Shown here: positions 23,618 through 32,743 of the stretch, piece by piece | Layout: each line of letters starts with the position of its first letter | How positions within the stretch are numbered: the stretch's first letter is position 1 | Source: Aequorivita marisscotiae | Lineage (GTDB): Bacteria > Bacteroidota > Bacteroidia > Flavobacteriales > Flavobacteriaceae | Reading direction: 5' to 3' | Assembly: GCF_029814825.1 (NCBI RefSeq) | Contig: NZ_CP122379.1 | Span: 2,418,001-2,482,000, forward strand | Length of the DNA stretch: 64,000 nucleotides | Program-made: the position numbers and the translations under genes | Notes under the pieces: generated by a model | Database searches by the model: none | Told to the model about the DNA's origin: nothing | The model's input: the letters and a program-made list of their open reading frames with translations, nothing else

Positions 23618-25123
23618 ATGACCTTTGTAAAATCCATATTGATATTTCTGAAAAAGCACTTCGTAGGTGGAGTATCTTATTTATTTGTCTTGTTGTTTGT
23701 TTATGCTGCAGTAAGTAAAGCTTTGGATTTTGAGACTTTTACGGTGCAATTGGCGCAGTCGCCGCTCCTCAGTGCTTACGCTGCCATTGTAGCTTGGGCA
23801 GTTCCAGGTCTGGAAATACTTATTGCTGTTTTACTAAACATTCCAAAATATAGAATCCCAGCCCTTTATGCCTCCTTTACCTTAATGATTATGTTTACGG
23901 CCTATATCTATATCATTCTTAATTTCTCCGAATTTATTCCCTGCTCCTGTGGCGGGGTACTCGAAAAACTTAGCTGGACACAACACCTTATTTTTAATAT
24001 TGTTTTTATAATCCTGGCGGGAGTGGCGATCTTTTTTACTGCGCAAAGGAATATCAAAAAGACCTTGCTTTTGCATGCCACCCTTGCCATTTTTGGTGTT
24101 GCTGCCGTCACGCTGTTGTTTGCGTTTTCGGAGAAGAAGATGCATCGGAACAATGCGTTTCAGCGGAGGTATCCGCATCATCCCGCCAATGAAATCCATA
24201 AATTGGACTTGGAATTCAACTCCTATTATTTTGGAGGGTTTAATCAGGACAGCCTATATCTGGGAAATGCTTCCGCTCCAATGCATTTATTGGCCCTTGA
24301 TCGAGACCGGCTTGATACAATACATCGGGTCCTTACAATTTCAAATCCCAATCTTGCCTTTCGCTATCTGCAAACCCATGTAGATTCTAGTACCGTCTAT
24401 AGTATGGATGGCACTGTTCCTGTAATTTTTCAAGGAGACCTAGCAAATTTAAATGGTATGCAGCAACCTTTTAAAATCCCACAATTTATAAATGCTGTAC
24501 CCATTAAGGGAAAAGCCTTTGTTTTCCGGGCCTTTGATGCCCAAACAGGGGGAAATATTATTGGTCAGTTTAGTTTGGATGCCGAAACAAAAATCGAATA
24601 CTATCCAAATATCCTGCAGGCCAAGGGAGATGTCTTCTTTGATACAGATGGTATATTGCTATACAACAAGCTACTTCAAAAGGCACTTTATGTGTATTTC
24701 TACAGAAATGAATATGATGTAGCCAACCGCGATTTTTCGTTGGATTACCGAGGCCGAACCATAGACACCATATCAGTGGCACAACTGGATGTAAGAACAA
24801 TTGAAACAAAGAATGAAAAGAAGCTAGGGAAAAATCCTATTAGAGTAAATCTTCAAGCGGCCACGCACGGAAAATATCTTTTTATACAGAGTGATCGGTT
24901 AGGTAAATATGAATCTGAAAAGATGCTAAAGGGTGCTTCTATTATAGATGTTTATAATCTGCAATCAAAAACTTATGACTTCAGTTTTTATCTATACCAT
25001 CCTGGATTAGAAAAGCTCAAGGAGTTTAGGGTTGATGGTTTAACCCTCTATGCGCTGGTGGATCATTACCTCATTGAATACCATTTGGATAACACGTTAT
25101 TTAAAATGGATTCAAAAATTTAA
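23618..25123 (+). CDS. MauE/DoxX-like membrane redox protein with large periplasmic domain
   Basis: The N-terminal 170 residues are a MauE-type four- to five-helix membrane domain (hydrophobic segments about 20-34, 54-74, 83-102, 122-140, 150-170). It has the cysteine motif FIPCSCGG at 107-113 and a conserved SKALDFETF region. MauE is needed for disulfide-rich methylamine dehydrogenase maturation, so a role in disulfide formation or electron transfer is likely. Residues 171-501 are periplasmic and not recognised; the repetitive beta pattern (LDLEFNSYYFGGFNQDSLYLGNAS) suggests a beta-propeller-like fold. The gene is 80 bp ahead of a small four-cysteine secreted peptide gene, its probable substrate. 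Confidence 0.7.
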   Translation: MTFVKSILIFLKKHFVGGVSYLFVLLFVYAAVSKALDFETFTVQLAQSPLLSAYAAIVAWAVPGLEILIAVLLNIPKYRIPALYASFTLMIMFTAYIYIILNFSEFIPCSCGGVLEKLSWTQHLIFNIVFIILAGVAIFFTAQRNIKKTLLLHATLAIFGVAAVTLLFAFSEKKMHRNNAFQRRYPHHPANEIHKLDLEFNSYYFGGFNQDSLYLGNASAPMHLLALDRDRLDTIHRVLTISNPNLAFRYLQTHVDSSTVYSMDGTVPVIFQGDLANLNGMQQPFKIPQFINAVPIKGKAFVFRAFDAQTGGNIIGQFSLDAETKIEYYPNILQAKGDVFFDTDGILLYNKLLQKALYVYFYRNEYDVANRDFSLDYRGRTIDTISVAQLDVRTIETKNEKKLGKNPIRVNLQAATHGKYLFIQSDRLGKYESEKMLKGASIIDVYNLQSKTYDFSFYLYHPGLEKLKEFRVDGLTLYALVDHYLIEYHLDNTLFKMDSKI

Positions 25124-25203
25124 AAAATACTACGTAGTGACAGGGATGAGACTGAAAACCTGTAGAAGAGAGTAGGTCGATAATTAATTTAAATTTATAT
25201 ATA

Positions 25204-25461
25204 ATGAAACAGATGAGAAAAAAATGGTTATTGCCAATTTTGGCTTTTGCCATAGCTATTGGTGGCGCTTTTGCGACCAATATCGAATCGACGGAAAGTG
25301 CAGTGCCAATCGGCTATGCTACTTTACAGAAACCTTGTGATACGCAAGTATCTTGTTCGACCATTCCAAATCCAGTATGTCGGGCACCAGGAGGACAGCA
25401 AGCGTGGGGTAAGAATAACCCTACTGATGGACATTGTCCAAACTTACTTTTTATGCCCTAA
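25204..25461 (+). CDS. DUF6520-family small secreted cysteine peptide (85 aa)
   Basis: A signal peptide (hydrophobic 9-23, likely cleavage after AFA at 24) precedes a mature part of about 61 residues with four cysteines at 45, 51, 59 and 78 (motifs CDTQVSC, NPVC, GHCPN). Length and pattern match the DUF6520 family of Flavobacteriia. Four cysteines allow two disulfides. It is transcribed with the MauE-like gene, whose membrane domain carries a CSCGG motif, and faces the S9 peptidase/SusD/SusC genes across a shared terminator. The peptide's role is unknown: secreted signal, structural factor or bacteriocin-like molecule are all possible. Confidence 0.65.
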   Translation: MKQMRKKWLLPILAFAIAIGGAFATNIESTESAVPIGYATLQKPCDTQVSCSTIPNPVCRAPGGQQAWGKNNPTDGHCPNLLFMP

Positions 25462-25473
25462 TGAAATGGGTAG

Positions 25474-25502
25474 AAAAGGCCGGCGTATCGCCGGCCTTTT
25501 TT
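25474..25502 (+). terminator. Strong bidirectional terminator
   Basis: A GC-rich stem GGCCGGCG (25478-25485) / CGCCGGCC (25489-25496) has loop TAT, with A4 before and T6 after. It separates the convergent DUF6520 and S9 peptidase genes; the last T bases overlap the S9 stop codon. Confidence 0.85.
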
Positions 25503-28155
25503 AATGCGTTTCCGTAATCCAAGCGGGAGGAGGTAAATCCTTTAAATAGAAATCGAACCATTGATTTATTTTTTCCGTTAAATCCAGCGCATTTTTTTGG
25601 TTAGCCATTACATGTCCTTCATTCCTATATAACAACATAATATGTTCTTTATTCAGTTTTCGCAGGGCGAGAAAAAATGCTACTGTCTGTTCCCAATTTG
25701 CATTGGTGTCCTGCTCCCCGGTCCAACTTAAAAAAGGAGTTTTAATGTTTTCCGTAAAATTAATGGGAGAATTTGATTCATAGGCATTGGGTTCATCAAA
25801 ATAACCTTTGCCAAACCGGATGCTAAACTTTTCAAAGCGCCAAGATTGTGGCACGTCCCACAACCATGCCATTGAGAAATAAAAACTTCGCAAATCGCTA
25901 AATCCTGCTCCGGCCACAGCTGTAGCAAACATATCTGTTTGGGTTATCAGGAACATGGTTTCATAACCACCCCACGAATGCCCATAGGCGCCCATTTTTT
26001 TTGAATCTATAAATGGGAGCTCCAACACTTTATCGACCCCCGCCGTAATACATTCAACCATAGACATTCCCGGATTACCGATTTCATACACAATATCGGG
26101 ACTGAAAACAAAATAATCCTGAGAGGTATAATTTGCAATATTAAACCCATACTCGACCTCATTGGATGGGAATATGAAATTGTTTAATTTATGGGACCAT
26201 TCCTCATAATAATGAACAATCATAGGGTACTTTTTTTTAGGGTCAAAATTGGAAGGATAATACAAAACACCCTTTAAACTATCCTTTTCGGTTTGAAAGG
26301 AAACTAATTCTGATTTTCCCCAATTATATTCAAAGCGCTGTGAATTGGACTGAAATAAAATAGAGGGCTCCTTCGAACTCAAGTTTTTATAAATCAACCG
26401 TGGCGGCAAGTCATACCGTTCCTCAGTATAAACAACGGTCGTACCATTGTCGGCAAGCCGCAAGTTGGAGAAAAGGCTATTTCCAAAAATTATTTCCCTT
26501 AATCCCTCATTGCTATTAAAGGTAAAATACCCAGTTCGCTCATCACCCAGATTTCTGGCGTTGAAAACGACCCCTTCCTTTAGATCGAAAGTTGGGGCAT
26601 GGGAACGCAAGCCTTCAATGTTTCGATACGGACTTGCCAAGAGGGTGTAAAATCTATATACGGTTTTCTCTTTTCTTCCATTAGTTATCCTTTCCGCCTT
26701 TTGATTATATAGATCTATTGCCCAAACGTCAAATTCATCATACAGGAATACTTGTGTTCCATCAAGGGACCAACCGGGCAAACCGTAGGAAGGAGCGGGG
26801 AAGGTTCGTGCATTTTTATTAGTGAAATCTATAAAAATATCTTTTGTTAGGTTGGTATGCTGTTGCGTTTTAGCATTGTAGCACCACCAATTACCTTCCT
26901 TGAAATACACCATAAAATCGCCATAAGGGGAAACGTGGAACTCCAAATCATGGGGCTTTCCCATTACCCTTTTTTCCTTTTTTGATTCCAAATTATAGAT
27001 TAAAATATCGGAAGCAATTGCTTGATCATTTGCTGGAATAAAGGCATTTTTATTGGTAGTGGCATAGGCGAATTTTGCATCTTTTCCTAAAATTGTTTTG
27101 CTATGCAGGCTATCGCCCAAAAACTGCCAAAATCCAGAATTGGGATTCCAAGAAACCAATACATCCGGATTTTCAAGATTTTTTTTAATTTTCTTATAAG
27201 CAGGATATAAAAATTCATCCTTGGTATTCCAGATTTCCACTGTTGCCGGATCATTGTCTTTAGCTGTTTCGGCAGACGTGGTTTTGCCTTGGGAGCCATA
27301 AAAGAATACTGTCTTTAAGTCTGGCGAAATATATAGGGTTTCCGAAGTAATTTCAGAAATTTTTAGACCTACTTTTTTGGGGTCAAACTTTTTGATAATT
27401 GTCGGGTTATTTAAATCCGCTATCCAATGGAGGATGGTATTATCTGAAAACCTTTCATAAAATGCAAGTCCATTCCCCGTAGTTGCCCAAGTAATATTAT
27501 CATAGTCATTTTTACTGCGGGCGAGAAGGATGTCCCTTTTGTGAGCTAAGTTCCTCACAATTAGTTGGCTTTCTTCTTTGTCTTTTACCACGTATGCAAG
27601 ACGACTTCCGCTTTTATTAAATATAAAATCGGTAACATTTTCCATTGGTAGGGAAGCGCCTTTATCCAGTTGCTTTAGAAATAATGTTTTTCCTTTAGCG
27701 GCTTCCGTGTCTTCCAAATAGGCAAGATATTTGGAATCGTCCGTAATTTTATAGGTGGATACATTAGGGGTATAGCTATGGTTTTCAGCCTTAAGGTCAA
27801 TGGAGTTTAGCCTCTTTTTGGAATCAATTGCAAAGAACCATTTTGAATCATTTGAAAATCGGTGGTAAACGCCATTGGGGATTTCAAATTTCTTTCTTGT
27901 CTGTGTATTCAAAAGGAAAAGTGTATCGGCTTGTTTTGGGTAATAAAGTGAATAGGAAGTCCATTTTCCATCGGCCGCTATTTGCTGGGGCACCATGGTG
28001 TGCCATCTAGGGTCATTAATGGGCGACTGTCCAGATTTACTATCCACCTGCCCCCAGAAGGAGCAGGCCGATAGGAAAAAAATGAAAAAAATTACTTTTC
28101 TGCTAATCCAAAGTAATCTATTGGGGAGAAGGAGTTTCATATCAATAGCCATCAT
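25501..28155 (-). CDS. Prolyl oligopeptidase family serine peptidase (S9), exported
   Basis: The 884-residue peptidase has an N-terminal export signal with a hydrophobic stretch ending FFLSACSFWGQ, so either lipidation at LSAC or ordinary cleavage is possible. A beta-propeller domain spans about 60-590. The alpha/beta-hydrolase domain has the triad Ser727 (GAYGHSWGGYE), Asp816 (WTGEQDTNANW) and His848 (RNEGHVMANQ). The start at 28155 overlaps the SusD end by 14 bp; ATGs at 28152 and 28140 are also possible, and 28140 gives the more usual signal MKLLLPNRLL. S9 enzymes cleave short peptides, often after proline or acyl-aminoacyl residues. Beside SusCD and a secreted peptide, it may process imported or self-made peptides. 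Confidence 0.85.
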   Translation of the reverse strand: MMAIDMKLLLPNRLLWISRKVIFFIFFLSACSFWGQVDSKSGQSPINDPRWHTMVPQQIAADGKWTSYSLYYPKQADTLFLLNTQTRKKFEIPNGVYHRFSNDSKWFFAIDSKKRLNSIDLKAENHSYTPNVSTYKITDDSKYLAYLEDTEAAKGKTLFLKQLDKGASLPMENVTDFIFNKSGSRLAYVVKDKEESQLIVRNLAHKRDILLARSKNDYDNITWATTGNGLAFYERFSDNTILHWIADLNNPTIIKKFDPKKVGLKISEITSETLYISPDLKTVFFYGSQGKTTSAETAKDNDPATVEIWNTKDEFLYPAYKKIKKNLENPDVLVSWNPNSGFWQFLGDSLHSKTILGKDAKFAYATTNKNAFIPANDQAIASDILIYNLESKKEKRVMGKPHDLEFHVSPYGDFMVYFKEGNWWCYNAKTQQHTNLTKDIFIDFTNKNARTFPAPSYGLPGWSLDGTQVFLYDEFDVWAIDLYNQKAERITNGRKEKTVYRFYTLLASPYRNIEGLRSHAPTFDLKEGVVFNARNLGDERTGYFTFNSNEGLREIIFGNSLFSNLRLADNGTTVVYTEERYDLPPRLIYKNLSSKEPSILFQSNSQRFEYNWGKSELVSFQTEKDSLKGVLYYPSNFDPKKKYPMIVHYYEEWSHKLNNFIFPSNEVEYGFNIANYTSQDYFVFSPDIVYEIGNPGMSMVECITAGVDKVLELPFIDSKKMGAYGHSWGGYETMFLITQTDMFATAVAGAGFSDLRSFYFSMAWLWDVPQSWRFEKFSIRFGKGYFDEPNAYESNSPINFTENIKTPFLSWTGEQDTNANWEQTVAFFLALRKLNKEHIMLLYRNEGHVMANQKNALDLTEKINQWFDFYLKDLPPPAWITETH

Positions 28156-29527
28156 TTTGGGGCTGTAGGTTAGGATTTACCAATAATTCCTTTTCGGGCA
28201 ATGGCAATACTCTATCTGTTGAATTCCACCCAGGTTTTACGCCATTTAGGATTTCATCCAATAATCCCCACCTTTTTAAATCGAAAAAGCGATGGCCAAA
28301 TTCCGTAAAGAATTCCACTTGCCGTTCCTGCCTAATGGCATTCAAAAGCTCAGCTTCGGAAAATGCGGAAGTAGCTACCAATCCCGCCCGGTTCCTTATT
28401 TTATTAATGTCAGCCTGTGCTCCGGCAAGATCGCCCAGCATTGTTCTTGCTTCCGCCCGAATTAAATATTGTTCCGCCATCCTAAAGACTATGGAATATT
28501 CCTGTGAGGTGCCGGCACCCAATCCAATTTTATACTTATAGGGAAAAAACCAGGTAGTGGTACCATCGCTTATTTCGCCCACCCAATGTACTCTTCGGAG
28601 GTCTTCGGCCTCAAATGCATCCACCACACGATTGCTTAATGCCCTTTCCGAAGGCGGTGCCGATAGGATTATAAAGGTGTTTGCCTCAAGGGTATTGCCA
28701 TCCTCTTCATTGGGGCTAAACTGCCATAGTGTGGAACTACTGGTGTTCAGAAATACGTTTTCAATATTCTCTTCCCAGCCGTTATTATCAATTACCACAC
28801 TTGAATATTGATTGGCGAGTTCCCAATTGTTGGTATAGAGGTGCACCCTTGCCAAGAGTGCGAGGGCGGTATATTTATTGGGCCTTAGATGTTGGGCAGT
28901 GACATCCATCTCGGGAAGCAGTTCCTGTGCCGCCATCAGATCCTCGACAATTGCTGAATAGACTTCCTGCTCCGGCATTCTGGAGACAATTTTATTTTCC
29001 AGGTAATTGGTAGTGGTTATGTAGGGAATATCCCCATATAGGTTCACCAGATAAAAGTGTATCAAAGCTCTCACGAAAAAGGATTCTCCCGTGAATTGGT
29101 TTTGTTCCTCAACTGTAAAAAAGCGGGAATCCCTTACCCCTTCCACAATTGCGTTGGCTTGGTATATTTGGTTATACGCCCCGTTCCATAATTCGGCAAT
29201 GGAAGGTTCCGCTGCCGTTAAGGAATTCTTATTGAAAGGTTCCTCCGCCAGCCGTATAGGACTGTAGTAGTCAAGTTCATCGGCATAGTTCCCCATAAGC
29301 GTCGATATTCCTTGTGGGGTGCCCGTGAGCAGCCCGGAATCCCTTAAATTTGCATAGATGGCTACCATGGCTGCCTCAACGGTCTTGGCATCGGTATATA
29401 CATTCTCACCACTCAGCAAATGGCTAGGTGTTTCCACTTCAATGCTGTCGCAACCGAGCAGCAAAATCAATATGCAGGCGGCCAGGGGTAGGGCGGTGTT
29501 TCTAATTTTTGTTTCTATTTTTTTCAT
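28142..29527 (-). CDS. SusD/RagB-family outer-membrane lipoprotein
   Basis: The 461-residue lipoprotein has a signal with lipobox ILLLGC (Cys about 26), a SusD-like helical domain (VEAAMVAIYANLRDSGLLTG) and the typical C-terminal RagB/SusD region with RQERQVEFFTEFGHRFFDLKRW. SusD proteins form the lid over the SusC barrel and capture the substrate. The following SusC gene (higher coordinates) starts the operon, with an 11-bp gap. Substrates in the family are glycans or peptides; with an S9 peptidase alongside and no glycoside hydrolase, a peptide is more likely. Confidence 0.9.
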   Translation of the reverse strand: MKKIETKIRNTALPLAACILILLLGCDSIEVETPSHLLSGENVYTDAKTVEAAMVAIYANLRDSGLLTGTPQGISTLMGNYADELDYYSPIRLAEEPFNKNSLTAAEPSIAELWNGAYNQIYQANAIVEGVRDSRFFTVEEQNQFTGESFFVRALIHFYLVNLYGDIPYITTTNYLENKIVSRMPEQEVYSAIVEDLMAAQELLPEMDVTAQHLRPNKYTALALLARVHLYTNNWELANQYSSVVIDNNGWEENIENVFLNTSSSTLWQFSPNEEDGNTLEANTFIILSAPPSERALSNRVVDAFEAEDLRRVHWVGEISDGTTTWFFPYKYKIGLGAGTSQEYSIVFRMAEQYLIRAEARTMLGDLAGAQADINKIRNRAGLVATSAFSEAELLNAIRQERQVEFFTEFGHRFFDLKRWGLLDEILNGVKPGWNSTDRVLPLPEKELLVNPNLQPQNDGY

Positions 29528-29538
29528 AATGCGTTGTT

Positions 29539-32538
29539 TTAAAAATTAAAGTCAATACCAGCGGTTATAAGTTTAAGAGGGGGCAGGTTATTGAACACCT
29601 GCGTTTCCGGATCCGGACCCTTGTATTTGGTGAAGGTGAGTAGGTTCTGTGCCCTAAGATGCACCCTACAGCCTATATTGCGGTTTTGGGGAGCGGGAAT
29701 GGTGTAGGAAAGTGATATGTTTTTTAAGCGAATAAAGGAGGCATCACTTACGCTGGCGGTACTTGCGGCATTATTTACATAGGCCAAGGTGGCCTCTTGG
29801 TTAATGCCCGTAGTAAAAAGTTGAATGGACGCATCATCCCCGGGTTGTTGCCAATTGTCCAAAACTTCCACGGGTTGGTTTGTCATTGATCCGGGCAGTG
29901 TTCCACCGGCAAAAAAATTCCTGCCCTGTTGTTTTACGAACTGGAACAGAAAATCCAATGAAAAGTTGGCGTATTGTAGCGAGTTGCCAAAACCTCCAAA
30001 ATAATTTGGAGCCATATTGGCGATTGTTTTGGCGTCGTTGGGTTTGGTAATGCTGCCATCGCCATCCACATCCTCAAAAGTATACATGCCGGTCTGTGGG
30101 TCAACCCCTGTGGCGTTATAGAGCAACAGTATGTCCAGCGGTTCTCCAATAACATATTGATTGGCATAGGTAGAACCCTCAAGGTTTGGAAAGGCAATAA
30201 GTTCATTTCGGGGCAACGAAAGGTTTATAAACGTCTTCCATGAAAAACTGTCGTTCTGAAAATTGGTGGTGGTAAGTTCAAACTCCCAGCCGGTATTTTC
30301 AACCGTAGCGGGAAGGTTTGCCAGTATGGAGGTAAATCCAGTTGTGCCAGGTAATGGAATGCCTACCAATTGGTTGGAGGAGCGATTTCTATAATAGGAG
30401 GCGCTCATATTGAGCTTATCGTTAAATAACCCCAGTTCGAGTGCAGCTTCCAGTTTTTTATTTGTTTCCCATCCATAATCTGGATTGAACAATTGGGTAG
30501 GGGATAAGCCCTGCATCCCTTGATAGGAAAGCCCTCCAAAAGTATAGGTGTCCAGAAAACCATAATTTCCTATTTGGTCGTTTCCGGTGGTACCATAACT
30601 GCCGCGGAGTTTTCCGAAGCTTAAAAAGGCGATATTATTTTTTATAAGTGGCTCTTCGCTGAAGACCCAAGCCGCTCCTACGGCTCCAAAATTGGAGTAT
30701 TGCTTGCCAGGACCAAAGCGGCTTGAACCATCCCGCCTTCCCGTTAGGTTCAGAATGTATTTATGGTCCCAATTGAAATTTAGCCTGCCAAAAAGGGCGC
30801 GGTATTTATAAATTTCTTCAGTATCGTTTAGGATGGAAATGTTGGAGGCTGCCGCAACGTTATATATTAAATTGTTACTGGCAAAGCCGCTCGCAAATTG
30901 CACCGCTTTGGTAGCCAGTTCGTGTTGTACCGTACCCCCGGCGAGCACGTCCACCCGTCCCTTGCCAATTTTAAAGTTGTATGCCAATTGGGGCTCCACA
31001 ATATAGGAACGTCTGTTACCATTGTTCAGAAATATGGAGGAATAGCTGCTGTCCAGCCCAAAGTCGGGGTTATAGATGGTATGCGGGGACGTCTTATCCT
31101 CTTCCAGTTCATTCTTTGTATAGCCAAGATTGGCTTTTAATTCCAAGCCTTTAAAGGGACGATAGGCAATAACGGCATTTCCAATTAGGGTAGTGGTTTT
31201 GGATTGGTAATCCCCATTCAATTGCGCCAAAGGATTGGTAAACGTTCCTTCTTCCCAATTCAGGTCGCCATTTTCAAGAAACAATGAAGGCGCGTTTGGA
31301 GCAAGGGAATAGGCATCATACACCAAGTTGGTTGGGGGCAGTTTATTTTTATCAGTGACGAAGTTTGCGCTCAATTGCATGCTGAATTTGTCATTCTTGG
31401 CAGTATGGTTGAGGTTAACCAAGGCACCCCCTTTTTGGTATTTGAAATCACCGGGGAAAACGGTGGTTTGTTCCTCATAATTTCCACGGACCAGAAATTG
31501 GGTCTCCTCACTGCCTCCCTGAACGGAGGTACTGGCAGTGGTATAATAGGCCGTTTCCCCCAGTAGTTCCTCCTGCCAATCGGTATATCGATTTTGATCC
31601 CAAGTACCGTTTATATCATAAGCATATACCGGATATTCGGTGATGCCATCGTTGGCAAAGGCTTGCCGACGCATATTTAAATATTGTTCTGTATTGAGCA
31701 ATTGCATCCGCCGTGTGATGCTCCCGACACCGGTAGTGGTACTGACCTGAAATCTTGTGGTGCCGGCTTTTCCTTTTTTGGTGGTAATCAAGACTACGCC
31801 ATTTGCACCCCGGGACCCATAAATGGCAGTGGCATCGGCATCCTTAAGCACTGCTATACTTTCAATGTCGTCTGGATTGATACCGTTCAAGGGATTTTGT
31901 ACCCCGCCCAGCACGGTTGAAATATTTATATTTCCGAGCGACAAGGATGAATACGGCACCCCATCCACAATATAAAGCGGTTCGCTGCCATCTGCACGGA
32001 TGCTGTTGCGGCCACGGATGCGGACGGAAAACCCCCCGCCCGGCACGCCTGTGTTCTGCACAATATTCACCCCCGCCATCCTCCCCTGCATCGCGGCAAG
32101 GGGATTGGAGACTGGTTGGTTCTCGATTTCGGCAGCGGTAACGCGAACAATACTACTAGTCTTCTCCCTATCGGTAACCTTGTAATATCCCGCATTAATA
32201 ACCACCGCATCCAAAGCCTGGGCATCCACCTCCATAACAACATTTAAAATAGGGGCAGTGCCAACCGCGACTTCCTGTGTTTTATAGCCCACATACGTAA
32301 ATACCAGTGTATCGTTTGCGGAGGTGCTAACGGAATACCGCCCCTCCAGATCGCTGATGCTCCCCCGGGCGCTGTTCTTTACTAGGACGTTAACCCCAAT
32401 AAGAGGGTCCGCGCCATCGGTAATAATGCCACTAATTGTTTTTTGTGGCTGGTTCTGTGAAAAAGTAGGGGAGTTGTAGGTTAGGAAAAGGGCAAAAGAT
32501 AGTGCATAGGCATAGCTTCGCCGGTAGTAATTTTTCAT
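29539..32538 (-). CDS. SusC/RagA-type TonB-dependent outer-membrane transporter
   Basis: The 999-residue receptor has a signal peptide, an N-terminal carboxypeptidase-regulatory-like domain (GIITDGADPLIGVNVLVKN), a plug domain with PLAAMQGRMAGVNIVQNTG and IYGSRGANGVVLITTKKG, and a long beta-barrel ending in F (LITAGIDFNF). Together with SusD it imports a polymeric substrate using TonB energy. No anti-sigma/sigma pair is adjacent. The position opposite the MauE/DUF6520 genes suggests the whole convergent locus forms one system. A hairpin and a repeat stretch lie in the 500-bp gap ahead of it. Confidence 0.9.
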   Translation of the reverse strand: MKNYYRRSYAYALSFALFLTYNSPTFSQNQPQKTISGIITDGADPLIGVNVLVKNSARGSISDLEGRYSVSTSANDTLVFTYVGYKTQEVAVGTAPILNVVMEVDAQALDAVVINAGYYKVTDREKTSSIVRVTAAEIENQPVSNPLAAMQGRMAGVNIVQNTGVPGGGFSVRIRGRNSIRADGSEPLYIVDGVPYSSLSLGNINISTVLGGVQNPLNGINPDDIESIAVLKDADATAIYGSRGANGVVLITTKKGKAGTTRFQVSTTTGVGSITRRMQLLNTEQYLNMRRQAFANDGITEYPVYAYDINGTWDQNRYTDWQEELLGETAYYTTASTSVQGGSEETQFLVRGNYEEQTTVFPGDFKYQKGGALVNLNHTAKNDKFSMQLSANFVTDKNKLPPTNLVYDAYSLAPNAPSLFLENGDLNWEEGTFTNPLAQLNGDYQSKTTTLIGNAVIAYRPFKGLELKANLGYTKNELEEDKTSPHTIYNPDFGLDSSYSSIFLNNGNRRSYIVEPQLAYNFKIGKGRVDVLAGGTVQHELATKAVQFASGFASNNLIYNVAAASNISILNDTEEIYKYRALFGRLNFNWDHKYILNLTGRRDGSSRFGPGKQYSNFGAVGAAWVFSEEPLIKNNIAFLSFGKLRGSYGTTGNDQIGNYGFLDTYTFGGLSYQGMQGLSPTQLFNPDYGWETNKKLEAALELGLFNDKLNMSASYYRNRSSNQLVGIPLPGTTGFTSILANLPATVENTGWEFELTTTNFQNDSFSWKTFINLSLPRNELIAFPNLEGSTYANQYVIGEPLDILLLYNATGVDPQTGMYTFEDVDGDGSITKPNDAKTIANMAPNYFGGFGNSLQYANFSLDFLFQFVKQQGRNFFAGGTLPGSMTNQPVEVLDNWQQPGDDASIQLFTTGINQEATLAYVNNAASTASVSDASFIRLKNISLSYTIPAPQNRNIGCRVHLRAQNLLTFTKYKGPDPETQVFNNLPPLKLITAGIDFNF

Positions 32539-32576
32539 ACTTTTGTAATGTTAAATTAGACAACTGATTTAATGTT

Positions 32577-32619
32577 GGCCTATCACACGTTGCGCAACAG
32601 GGTGTGAGGGCCTTTTTTT
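32577..32619 (+). terminator. Hairpin upstream of susC, terminator-shaped on plus strand
   Basis: GGCC/TCACAC (32577-32588) pairs with GTGTGA/GGGCC (32602-32612) around the palindrome GTTGCGCAAC. A run of seven T follows on the plus strand. On the minus strand it would lie in the 5' leader of the susC transcript, 40-80 nt ahead of the start. It may also end the structured RNA region if that is transcribed rightward from further left, but no plus-strand gene precedes it. Confidence 0.4.
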
Positions 32620-32624
32620 GTTCG

Positions 32625-32690
32625 TGAGTCGTGAAGCGTGAAGCGTGAGACGGAATACATCCCCCTAGCCCCCTTCAAAGGGGGGACTGG
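32625..32690. repeat. Short tandem and palindromic repeats
   Basis: GTGAAGC units repeat (32635-32650), followed by a C5/G5 hairpin CCCCCTT-CA-AAGGGGG (32669-32685) of a repeat class common between flavobacterial genes. No gene is seen. Confidence 0.6.
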
Positions 32691-32743
32691 TTTATCGCTT
32701 CAATTCACGATCCTTATTTTTCATAAGCGATTTTTTTGGTTAC

